19,289 nucleotides of DNA from CAYXVB01 sp964467785 (lineage in GTDB: Bacteria; Bdellovibrionota; UBA1018): the NCBI GenBank assembly GCA_964467785.1, contig CAYXVB010000063.1, positions 1 through 19,289 on the forward strand, written 5' to 3'. The notes beneath the pieces are model-generated. The model saw only the letters and a list, made by a program, of their open reading frames with translations, was not told the DNA's origin and did not search any database. The translations under genes and the position numbers were made by a program. Position 1 is the first letter of the stretch; each line of letters begins with the position of its first letter. Of the stretch, positions 1 to 6,741 are shown in pieces.

Positions 1-92
1 GAGACCGCTTGATAACGGCGCTCCCAAGCGCGGAGAGTGTGTTCCGATACGCCAGCCATTTGGGCGGCGGCTTTGACATTCAGTTTGCCCAC
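1..92 (-). CDS. MerR-family regulator, LitR/CarH-like (N-terminus only)
   Basis: Reading the minus strand from a GTG at 92 gives 30 codons that run off the window edge: MGKLNVKAAAQMAGVSEHTL followed by RAWERRYQAV. This is the start of a MerR winged HTH, and the 'AGVSEHTLRAWERRY' core is typical of the LitR/CarA/CarH group, whose C-terminal half binds adenosylcobalamin and senses light. That half lies outside the window, so light sensing is inferred from the HTH and from the photolyase operon transcribed divergently. An in-frame TAA at 104-102 and the lack of an in-frame ATG make GTG the only reasonable start. The ribosome-binding site is weak. Confidence 0.75.
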   Translation of the reverse strand, partial: MGKLNVKAAAQMAGVSEHTLRAWERRYQAV

Positions 93-123
93 ATGACGAA
101 CTTAACACAGGATTCGGGCTTTG

Positions 124-154
124 GACAAGTCTTGTCTAACTTAATCTTTGACAA
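124..154. promoter_or_regulatory. Candidate operator of the divergent MerR regulator
   Basis: The regulator-folE intergenic space holds GACAAGTCTTGTC at 124-136, a palindrome around a central T. A second GACAA at 150-154 forms a wider TTGTC-N13-GACAA inverted pair with 132-136 and touches the candidate -35 box of folE. MerR-family repressors such as LitR and CarH bind inverted or direct repeats over the promoter, so this is the natural operator candidate. Its assignment is inference. Confidence 0.45.
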
Positions 155-176
155 ATGAGAAACAGGATGCGATTCT
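148..176 (+). promoter_or_regulatory. Candidate promoter of the folE-phr operon
   Basis: A perfect TTGACA at 148-153 is followed after 17 bases by GATTCT at 171-176, a poor -10 element with three matches to TATAAT. A good -35 with a bad -10 fits a regulated promoter, but this is only a sequence match. The -35 overlaps the half-site GACAA at 150-154, which would let a bound regulator block RNA polymerase. Confidence 0.35.
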
Positions 177-203
177 TAGAGCGTCGGTAAGGAGTATCCC
201 CCC

Positions 204-830
204 ATGAATCCGTTAGCCAATCCCGCTTTCCCGTTCCTTGCACAAGCCCAAGCCACCGAAGTCCCATTTACGGGCGGAGAACGCCGAAAGATGACTGAGC
301 TGGCCGCCTCGCTGATATTCAAGTCCATTGGAGAAGACCCCACGCGCGAGGGCCTGCTCCGGACTCCCGAACGCTATACAAAAGCGATCGAGCAGATCCT
401 CTCGGGATACGAAATGTCGGTCGATGAAACCATCGGCAAAGGCGTCTTTGCCGCCGAGGGGGCCGGGCTAGTCACCGTGCAGGAGGTGGAGTTCTACAGC
501 CTGTGCGAGCACCACATGCTGCCCTTCTGGGGAACGGCCAGCGTGGCCTACTATCCTTCCCAGAAAATCGTGGGGCTCTCCAAGATCCCACGCCTCATCG
601 AGATCTTTTCGCGTCGGCTCCAGGTCCAGGAACGCCTGACTCATCAGGTGGCGGAAGCGCTGAAGGAGCTTGTCGATCCGCGTGCCGTCGCGGTACGTGT
701 CAAGGCAAGCCATCTCTGCATGATGACGCGTGGAGTGGAGAAGCAGCGCTCGCAGACGTTCACCGAGACAGTATTTGGCCTCGAAAACCTCGCGCCTCAC
801 GAAAAAGAAAGAATCTGGAGCGCACTATGA
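204..830 (+). CDS. folE: GTP cyclohydrolase I (FolE)
   Basis: FolE converts GTP to 7,8-dihydroneopterin triphosphate, the first step of tetrahydrofolate synthesis. The 208-residue length is normal for type I enzymes. The active-site signature CEHHMLPF is present with Cys101 and His104 as expected zinc ligands, and the third ligand is Cys172 in HLCMMTRGV. The end 'QTFTETVFG' is also typical. An AAGGAG ribosome-binding site sits in front of the ATG. It is the first gene of the operon and overlaps the next gene by four bases (ATGA). In a photolyase operon it probably boosts folate supply for the methenyltetrahydrofolate antenna of the photolyase. A second housekeeping folE may exist elsewhere in the genome. 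Confidence 0.95.
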   Translation: MNPLANPAFPFLAQAQATEVPFTGGERRKMTELAASLIFKSIGEDPTREGLLRTPERYTKAIEQILSGYEMSVDETIGKGVFAAEGAGLVTVQEVEFYSLCEHHMLPFWGTASVAYYPSQKIVGLSKIPRLIEIFSRRLQVQERLTHQVAEALKELVDPRAVAVRVKASHLCMMTRGVEKQRSQTFTETVFGLENLAPHEKERIWSAL

Positions 831-2188
831 AGTTTGTCGTCACCGGTGGCACCGGCTTTATCGGCAAGCGCTTGATCTGGCGCCTGCTTCGGGAAAATCA
901 CGAAGTCGTCGTGCTGAGCCGTGATGCCCGCAGTGCCGTGGAACGGATTGGTTTTCCCTGCGAGGCACATAGCTGGGATCCCGTCTCCGCACCGGCGCCC
1001 CAGGCGGCACTCGAAGGCGCGGACGCGGTGATTCATCTCGCCGGCGAGTCGATCGCGGCAGGTCGTTGGACCGCCGAGCGCAAGAAAAAGATCGAGGACT
1101 CCCGGATCCTCGGTACCCGCAATTTGGTCGCGGGACTTCATCGCGCAGTCCGTAAGCCGGCAGCGTTTGTATCCACCTCGGCTATTGGGATCTATGGCGA
1201 TCGAGGCCCAGAGACCCTGGACGAAACTGCGACGCCGGGACACGGCTTTCTCGCCCGGGTCTGCACCGGCTGGGAAAAAGAAGCGCAGGCCGCGCCTCCC
1301 GAAGTCCGCACGACGATGATCCGTGTCGGCGTAGTGCTCGATCATGACGAAGGCGCATTACCCATGATGGCAATGCCCGTCGAGTCAGGCGTCGGAGGCC
1401 CGCTCGCTTCCGGGCGGCAGTGGATGAGCTGGATCCATGTGGACGATCTGGTCTCGATCCTCATCGAAGCCGCCATGCGCAGCGACCTTTCGGGTCCGAT
1501 CAACGCGGTGGCTCCCGAGCCCGTCACCAACACGGATTTTACGCGGATGCTCGCGAAGCATCTTCGGATGTCCGCGGTGATCCGGGCGCCGGCGTTCGCG
1601 ATCAAGCTCGTGCTGGGCGAAATGGCCTCCGTGCTACTGGGCAGTCAACGCGTCCGTCCCTCCGTGCTCGAAAAGGCGGGATTCCGCTTTGCTTATCCAA
1701 ACCTCAAGGCCGCTCTTGATCAGATATTTCCTCCGCATCGGCCGCGCGGCGCCCATCGACTGGTGGCCAACCAATGGGTCGCGCGGCCGGTAGAGGAGGT
1801 CTTTCCGTTTTTCTCTGACGAAAAGAACCTCGAGGCGATCACGCCGCCATGGCTCAACTTCAGCGTCAAAGGCAAGAGTACGCCGGATCTGAGGAAGGGC
1901 ACGTTGATCGACTATCGGCTCAAGCTCAAGGGGATTCCACTGCGCTGGCGGACGCTTGTGGCCGAATGGGAACCCAATCGCAAGTTCCGCGACGTGCAGC
2001 TCAAGGGCCCTTACTCGATCTGGGATCACACGCACACTTTCGAGGCATTTCGTACGGTCATCCGTGACGAAGTCTGGTACCGCATGCCGCTAGCGCCTTT
2101 TGGAAATGTGGCGCTCCCGATGGTCAAGCGGGACGTGAGCGCTATTTTCGGGTTCCGGGAGAAGAAGATCCGCGAGGTTTTCCCGTGA
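827..2188 (+). CDS. TIGR01777-family NAD-dependent epimerase fused to a SRPBCC domain
   Basis: The 453-residue protein starts at the ATG that overlaps the folE stop codon. An upstream extension in the same frame exists but lies wholly inside folE and is rejected. Residues 1 to about 300 are an extended-SDR Rossmann fold with TGGTGFIG at 6-13 and the motifs 'VIHLAGESIA', 'STSAIGIYGDRG' and 'MSWIHVDDLV' typical of TIGR01777 (YfcH/SulA-like) proteins. Residues from about 310 to the end form a START/SRPBCC-like ligand-binding domain ('VANQWVARPVEEVFPFFSD'). The substrate is unknown. TIGR01777 proteins recur in LitR/photolyase clusters, so a role in a light response is inferred. The last base triplet overlaps the next gene. 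Confidence 0.9.
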   Translation: MKFVVTGGTGFIGKRLIWRLLRENHEVVVLSRDARSAVERIGFPCEAHSWDPVSAPAPQAALEGADAVIHLAGESIAAGRWTAERKKKIEDSRILGTRNLVAGLHRAVRKPAAFVSTSAIGIYGDRGPETLDETATPGHGFLARVCTGWEKEAQAAPPEVRTTMIRVGVVLDHDEGALPMMAMPVESGVGGPLASGRQWMSWIHVDDLVSILIEAAMRSDLSGPINAVAPEPVTNTDFTRMLAKHLRMSAVIRAPAFAIKLVLGEMASVLLGSQRVRPSVLEKAGFRFAYPNLKAALDQIFPPHRPRGAHRLVANQWVARPVEEVFPFFSDEKNLEAITPPWLNFSVKGKSTPDLRKGTLIDYRLKLKGIPLRWRTLVAEWEPNRKFRDVQLKGPYSIWDHTHTFEAFRTVIRDEVWYRMPLAPFGNVALPMVKRDVSAIFGFREKKIREVFP

Positions 2189-3126
2189 CCAAGCCCCGGG
2201 TCGGCGTCAGCGCCTGTCTCCTCGGCCAACCCGTTCGCTACAACGGAGGGGCTAAGCCCGATGCCTGGCTCATCGAGGTGCTCTCCCAGGCGGTCGACTT
2301 CGTGCCGTTCTGTCCGGAAATGGAAATGGGCCTGGGAACTCCGCGCGAGGCGCTCCGTTTGGTGCGCGAACGCACGGGCGACCCACTGGCGCTGCGTGAG
2401 ACCAATTCCGGAAAAGACCATACCGAGATCGCGCTCTCGACTCGTGCGAAAATCTACGGACGCTTGAGGGACGTCGATGGCGTCATCCTCAAGAAGGCTT
2501 CGCCGACCTGCGGGCTGGAGCGGGTCAAGGTTTACGGCAAGGACGGGATTCCGGGAACCAATGCCCCGGGGATCTTCGGCGGAGGGCTGCTTGAGACTTT
2601 TCCAGATCTTCCGGTGACCGAGGAGGGTCGACTTACCGACCTGCAGCAGCGCGAGCATTTTGTCACCCGTGTCTTCGGGCATTTTCGTCTTCGCGCGCTC
2701 ATTGCGAGAGTTTCCGAGATCCAGAAGTTCCATCAGAGCCACAAATTCCTGCTCATGGCCCATAGCCCGTTCCATTACAACAGCCTGGGCCGACTCGCGG
2801 CGAACTCCGAAGGCCTCACGCCGGTGGAGCTGCTTTTGAACTATCGTCGCGGTTTCCTCGACGCGCTCAAGGAGTCGGCCACCGCATCCAAAAAAGTGAA
2901 CGTCGTTCAGCATGTGATGGGGTATTTCAAGCGCGACCTCACACAGCCCGAGAAGCAACATCTGCTCGGGATTCTCGAGGATTATCGTTTGGGCCGAATC
3001 CCTTACGCCGCCGTGATCTCGGTGCTCGAACATCTGATGTCGCGCTTCTCGCAGCCTTATCTCAAAGATCAAGTTTTCTTCTACCCCTTCCCCCGAGAGT
3101 TGAGTTTTGTCCACAAAGGAGCCTGA
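2185..3126 (+). CDS. DUF523 and DUF1722 two-domain protein (YbbK/YbgA-like)
   Basis: The start is a GTG in the four-base overlap GTGA with the stop of the preceding gene. Residues 1 to about 150 match DUF523, with 'VSACLLGQPVRYNGG', 'CPEMEMGLGTPRE' and 'KKASPTCGLERVKVY'; three conserved cysteines are visible. Residues from about 185 to 305 match DUF1722, with 'FHQSHKFLLMAHSP', 'VVQHVMGYFKRDL' and the closing 'YPFPREL'. The biochemical function is not known. DUF523-DUF1722 proteins are common companions of photolyase genes, and recent literature links DUF523 to nucleobase or thiouracil chemistry; I cannot assign a reaction here. At 313 residues it is full length. Confidence 0.9.
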   Translation: MTKPRVGVSACLLGQPVRYNGGAKPDAWLIEVLSQAVDFVPFCPEMEMGLGTPREALRLVRERTGDPLALRETNSGKDHTEIALSTRAKIYGRLRDVDGVILKKASPTCGLERVKVYGKDGIPGTNAPGIFGGGLLETFPDLPVTEEGRLTDLQQREHFVTRVFGHFRLRALIARVSEIQKFHQSHKFLLMAHSPFHYNSLGRLAANSEGLTPVELLLNYRRGFLDALKESATASKKVNVVQHVMGYFKRDLTQPEKQHLLGILEDYRLGRIPYAAVISVLEHLMSRFSQPYLKDQVFFYPFPRELSFVHKGA

Positions 3127-3132
3127 TACAGT

Positions 3133-3723
3133 ATGAGTTTCGCACGAATTGGTTTTTTGACCGTGATCTTCGCTTCGCTGGGTGCCATCGGTCACTTCGC
3201 GCATGCGGCCGACGTATTGCCGGAAGTCCGCGTTGTTTCCGAAGTGGACCTCAACCGCTACGCGGGCAAGTGGTACGAGATCGCCAGTTTTCCGCAGAGG
3301 TTTCAGCGCGGCTGCACTGCTTCGACGGCGACCTACACGCTCAGGCAGGACGGCGAGATCGATGTGATCAACGAATGCCGAAAAGGCGGATTCGAGGGTC
3401 AGCAAAGCCGCGTTAAAGGGCGGGCCTGGGTCGTGGATCCGCGGGAGCCCGCCAAACTGCGTGTTCGGTTCTTCTGGCCGTTTTCTGGGGCCTACTGGAT
3501 CATCGATCTCGGAGCCGATTATGAGTACGCGGTGGTGGGCCATCCTGACCGAGACTATCTCTGGATCCTGAGCCGCACACCGGCCATGGACGAAGAGGTT
3601 TACCAGGCGATCCTCAAGCGCATCGATGAGCAGGGATTTGACCTCTCGCGGTTGCGGCGCACCCCTCAGCCGGAAGGGTACTCTGGCGAAGATGCCCATG
3701 AAGCTGCTCACGAATCGCAATGA
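3133..3723 (+). CDS. Secreted lipocalin (Blc-like)
   Basis: This 196-residue protein begins with a Sec signal peptide ending near 'AHA-AD' at residues 24-26. It lacks the lipobox cysteine of E. coli Blc and should be a soluble periplasmic form rather than a lipoprotein. The lipocalin signature GKWYEIASFPQRFQ is followed by 'TYTL..DGEIDVINEC', 'GRAWVVDP' and the C-terminal strand 'YLWILSRTP'. Blc-type lipocalins bind fatty acids or lysophospholipids in the envelope. The gene follows the previous stop by six bases and its own stop overlaps the photolyase start (ATGA), so it is translationally coupled. The acidic/His tail after residue 180 is not part of the barrel. Confidence 0.9.
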   Translation: MSFARIGFLTVIFASLGAIGHFAHAADVLPEVRVVSEVDLNRYAGKWYEIASFPQRFQRGCTASTATYTLRQDGEIDVINECRKGGFEGQQSRVKGRAWVVDPREPAKLRVRFFWPFSGAYWIIDLGADYEYAVVGHPDRDYLWILSRTPAMDEEVYQAILKRIDEQGFDLSRLRRTPQPEGYSGEDAHEAAHESQ

Positions 3724-5204
3724 TCCGCCCGTACGGCCTTCATTGGTTCAGGAGGGATCTTCGCGTAGCCGGTAACCCGGCGCTTCGTTGGAGCTTCGAA
3801 CGTCATCAGGGGCGGGTGCTCGGGATTTTTTCATTCGACTCGAGGTTCCTTTCGCGCCCTGACTTTTCGCATGACCGTTTCGCCTTCTTCATCGACACGC
3901 TCGACGCGCTAAGGGCCGAGCTGCGCGAAGCAGGTGGGGACCTCCTAGTTCTGGATCGCGGTCCGGACGATTCGTTCGAGTTCCTATTTTCCGAGCTGAC
4001 CCGGCGCGCGATCCCATTGCCGGAGTCCGTCTCGTTCAATCGCGACTATGAACCTTTTGCGCGCGAGAGAGACGAGCGGGTCCGGAACCTGCTGAGTCGC
4101 AGTTTCGGCCTGACGGTTCATAGCGAAAGCGATCACCTTCTGATCGAACCCGAGGAGTTGACTAAGGACGGCGAATCGGGCTGGTACCAGGTCTATTCTC
4201 CCTTTGCGCGAAAGTGGTTCGAGCTGCTTCATAGCTCCAAAGTCCGCGCGCGAGTCGACGCGCAGGCCGCAGGGCTGCGTTACCTGGAGAGACGCGCCCG
4301 TGGCGAGACGGATCGGATTTTCGCGATGGGCTGGAACGAGCTCTTAGACGCCCCCAAGCTGGATCGTCTGGAAGAGTTTCGCGCCGAAAACGGGCGCAAG
4401 GTCAGTGTGCCGATTCCGGAGGCCGGCTCGCTTCGGGCGCATTCCCGCCTTCGCGATTTCGCGGATCGAATCGATTGTTACGGAGAGCAGCGGGATTTTC
4501 CTGGAGTCGAGGGAACTTCCAGTTTTTCAATCTTTCTCAAAAACGGTTCGCTCACCGTGGCACAAGTCATCGCGGGCCTAGGACTCGGCAACCTGACCTT
4601 CAAGTCCGAGTCGGGACGCACCAAGTTCCTCAAGGAGCTCGCCTGGCGCGAGTTCTACTATCACATTCTCTTCCACAGCCCTCGCGTCGAGCACGAGGCG
4701 TTTCTGCCCAAGTTTCGTGACCTCCGCTGGGAAAATGACCCGGCGCTTTTCAGTGCCTGGAAAGAGGGCCGCACCGGCTACCCCATCGTGGATGCGGGCA
4801 TGCGTCAGCTCAATGCGACTGGGTGGATGCACAATCGCCTTCGAATGATCGTGGCGTCTTTTCTCACCAAGGACCTCCTGATCGACTGGCGCTGGGGCGA
4901 ACGCTGGTTCATGCAGCGACTGCTCGACGGGGATCTCGCGCCCAACAACGGCGGCTGGCAGTGGGCGGCGTCGACGGGCTGCGACCCGCAGCCTTATTTC
5001 CGAATCTTCAATCCGGAGCTGCAGAGCAAGAAGTTTGATCCGGAGGGCGAGTTCATTCGCAAATGGGTTCCGGAGCTGCGTATGTTGCCCGCGCGCAAGA
5101 TCCACATGCCACCGACGGACGCATTGACCGGCGGTTATCCCGCGCCCATCGTCAATCACGCGAGCCGGCGAATAAAGGCCCTAGCGCTCTACAGCGTTGA
5201 TTGA
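3720..5204 (+). CDS. phr: Class I CPD photolyase (deoxyribodipyrimidine photo-lyase)
   Basis: The enzyme uses FADH- and light to split cyclobutane pyrimidine dimers in DNA. The N-terminal antenna domain starts 'GLHWFRRDLRV'. The C-terminal FAD domain has 'FLKELAWREFYYHIL', 'GYPIVDAGMRQLNATGWMHN', 'NNGGWQWAASTGCDPQPYF' and 'RIFNPELQSKKFDP'. The electron-transfer tryptophan triad is intact: Trp347, Trp390 and Trp413 align with E. coli Trp306, Trp359 and Trp382. Asn410/411 in NNGGW supply the FAD-proximal Asn. At 494 residues it is slightly longer than the E. coli enzyme. It is the last gene of the operon, begins in the stop codon of the lipocalin gene, and is followed directly by a hairpin with a T run. 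Confidence 0.95.
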   Translation: MIRPYGLHWFRRDLRVAGNPALRWSFERHQGRVLGIFSFDSRFLSRPDFSHDRFAFFIDTLDALRAELREAGGDLLVLDRGPDDSFEFLFSELTRRAIPLPESVSFNRDYEPFARERDERVRNLLSRSFGLTVHSESDHLLIEPEELTKDGESGWYQVYSPFARKWFELLHSSKVRARVDAQAAGLRYLERRARGETDRIFAMGWNELLDAPKLDRLEEFRAENGRKVSVPIPEAGSLRAHSRLRDFADRIDCYGEQRDFPGVEGTSSFSIFLKNGSLTVAQVIAGLGLGNLTFKSESGRTKFLKELAWREFYYHILFHSPRVEHEAFLPKFRDLRWENDPALFSAWKEGRTGYPIVDAGMRQLNATGWMHNRLRMIVASFLTKDLLIDWRWGERWFMQRLLDGDLAPNNGGWQWAASTGCDPQPYFRIFNPELQSKKFDPEGEFIRKWVPELRMLPARKIHMPPTDALTGGYPAPIVNHASRRIKALALYSVD

Positions 5205-5205
5205 G

Positions 5206-5230
5206 TTATCCACAGGTGTGGATAATTTTT
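5206..5230 (+). terminator. Hairpin of two facing DnaA-box 9-mers plus T5; probable phr terminator
   Basis: TTATCCACA at 5206-5214 and its exact reverse complement TGTGGATAA at 5217-5225 are separated by GG and followed by TTTTT at 5226-5230. As RNA this gives a stem of about 8 bp with an AGGT loop and a U tract, one base after the phr stop codon, so it can act as an intrinsic terminator. Each arm is also an exact E. coli-type DnaA box, and TGGGGATAA at 5230-5238 is a third near match. On the minus strand the hairpin has no T run, so it serves the gpx direction less well. Confidence 0.55.
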
Positions 5231-5243
5231 GGGGATAACTTTC

Positions 5244-5732
5244 TTACGCCGAGAGCAGGCGCTCGATGTCACGCTCCAGCTTGCCAGGTTCGACCGTCGG
5301 AGCGTAGCGCTTTACTGGGCGGCCCTGCGCGTCAACGAGGAACTTGGTAAAGTTCCACTTGATCCGTTGAGTGCCGAGGAAGCCTTTTGAGCCGGACTTG
5401 AGCCAGACAAAGAGCGGATGAGCATCCGGCCCGTTGACTTCGACTTTCGAAAAGAGCGGAAACGTCACGCCGAAATTTCGCTCGCAGAATGCGGCGATTT
5501 CCGCGTCAGAGCCGGGTTCCAGGCCGCCGAACTGTTTGCAGGTAAAGCCGAGGATCACCAAGCCGCGGTCGCGGGATTTCTTCCATAGCGTTTCCAGTCC
5601 CTTGTATTGGGGAGTGAATCCGCATTGGCTGGCCGTATTGACGACGAGCAGGAACTTTCCCCGATAATCAGAGAGCGCCTGTATTTGGCCGTCCTGACGA
5701 GTCACCGAAAAATCATGGATGCTTTGGCTCAT
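5244..5732 (-). CDS. Glutathione peroxidase family protein (Cys type)
   Basis: This 162-residue peroxidase reduces hydroperoxides, in bacteria usually with thioredoxin as donor. The peroxidatic residue is Cys37 in 'NTASQCGFTPQYKG', so it is not a selenoprotein. The remaining tetrad is visible as Gln67 in 'CKQFGG' and Trp-Asn in 'KWNFTKFL'. The Cys in 'AAFCERNFGVTFPLF' is a candidate resolving cysteine. The usual FPCNQFG motif reads FTCKQFG, a small deviation. The ATG at 5732 has GAGG eight bases upstream. An open frame continues further upstream into the assembly gap, but the family starts at this Met. It may be the last gene of the minus-strand channel operon, which the gap leaves open. Confidence 0.9.
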   Translation of the reverse strand: MSQSIHDFSVTRQDGQIQALSDYRGKFLLVVNTASQCGFTPQYKGLETLWKKSRDRGLVILGFTCKQFGGLEPGSDAEIAAFCERNFGVTFPLFSKVEVNGPDAHPLFVWLKSGSKGFLGTQRIKWNFTKFLVDAQGRPVKRYAPTVEPGKLERDIERLLSA

Positions 5733-5753
5733 GTGAATAGCCTCGGCGAATTC

Positions 5754-5763
5754 NNNNNNNNNN
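5754..5763. other. Assembly gap (10 N)
   Basis: Ten N lie between the start of gpx and the 3' end of the channel gene. The uniform length, repeated at 9849-9858, suggests a placeholder of unknown true size. Anything about reading frames across it is unreliable. Confidence 0.9.
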
Positions 5764-6717
5764 GACGAAGAGCAGACGCCGAAGGCCAAGGGTGGACGCA
5801 CGGGCGCCTCCAACTCCGGCGTCCCCTCCGGCTCCAGCTCCGGTGTTTGCCGCGGGCGCTCCCGAGCGATGGTCGGTTTGGGCGCTGGCATCTTCAAAGG
5901 AGCCCACGATCTCGTTGCTATTGGTTTCGTTCCAGAGGATCTCAAGGGCCGAGGTGTAACGGTTGATCACGCCGAAGTACATGCCTTCGACCGAGAGCAG
6001 GGTGTTGATGACGCTCATGACCACCGATAGGGCGATGCCGACGATCGATTTGACCATCGACTGGGAGATCTTGATCAAGAACAGGTCCATGATCTTCTTG
6101 GATTCATCGAGGTTGCTCAGGTCCATGTGGCCGAGCTCCGGAAGTCCCTTTGCGATGCCGAGGAAGGTCCCGAAGATCCCGCCAATGATGAACAGGCTGG
6201 GCATGATGTTGATTAGCTCGTTGATCATGTGTGCGGGGAACGCGCCCATGATCTTGTTGAAGACTGGGTTGTTCTCATAGCTGCTCTTGGAAATCTCGAG
6301 CATGCGCGGCGGGTAGCCGTCTCGCTTGAGATAGCGGATCTGGCGGAGCGTGTCGCGTACCAGGTAGGCGACGCCGTCCTGGATCAGGAAGACTCGGTCC
6401 GACAGGACCGCCACATGGTCGAGATTGCGGCGCTTGAAGCGGGCCCGGAACTCGAACACTTCGCGGTAGGTTTGCTCAAGCAGCTGCTTGGTCAGCATGA
6501 AGAAGGAGTCCACCTGCTTGCGCTGCGGGTCGGAAAAATGCTTTTTGACGCGCTTCTCGAATTCGATGGCGAAGTTCATCTCCGAGCGGACCGTGTAAAG
6601 GATCACGCCGCGGAAGAAGATGCCCGCAATGAACATGAGGATCATCGTGGGCATCAGGAGCTCCGCCGTGCCCTCGATCAAGTGCTCCATGATGAACTTC
6701 GAAATGGGATCCAGCAT
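5764..6717 (-). CDS. MotA/TolQ/ExbB-like proton channel protein, 3' end lost in gap
   Basis: About 318 residues are readable from the ATG at 6717, which has AGGAG seven bases upstream. Three membrane segments are seen: residues 20-43, 170-191 ('IMPSLFIIGGIFGTFLGIAK') and 220-243. A charged cytoplasmic domain lies between the first and second, which is the TolQ/ExbB layout. The 'GGIFGTFLGIAKGL' motif matches the conserved pore-lining helix of the family. It forms an ion channel with the MotB-like protein encoded 24 bases upstream in the same operon. After residue 275 the tail is low-complexity in this frame, whereas another frame gives a Pro/Glu-rich tail, so a frameshift near the gap is possible. 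The stop codon is not seen. Confidence 0.8.
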
Positions 6718-6741
6718 CGGTATCTCCTGTTATCTCTCTCT

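Noticed and set aside
503..826. Upstream extension of the TIGR01777 reading frame
   Set aside because: It lies wholly within folE, and the family start MKFVVTGGTGFIG falls exactly at the ATGA overlap at 827.
2026..3720. Long minus-strand open frame (564 codons) opposite the DUF523 and lipocalin genes
   Set aside because: It is a mirror of GC-rich coding DNA; the translation has no recognisable domain and the opposite strand has two clear families.
5206..5238. Replication origin
   Set aside because: Three boxes in 33 bases without an AT-rich unwinding region or dnaA/dnaN neighbours are not enough.
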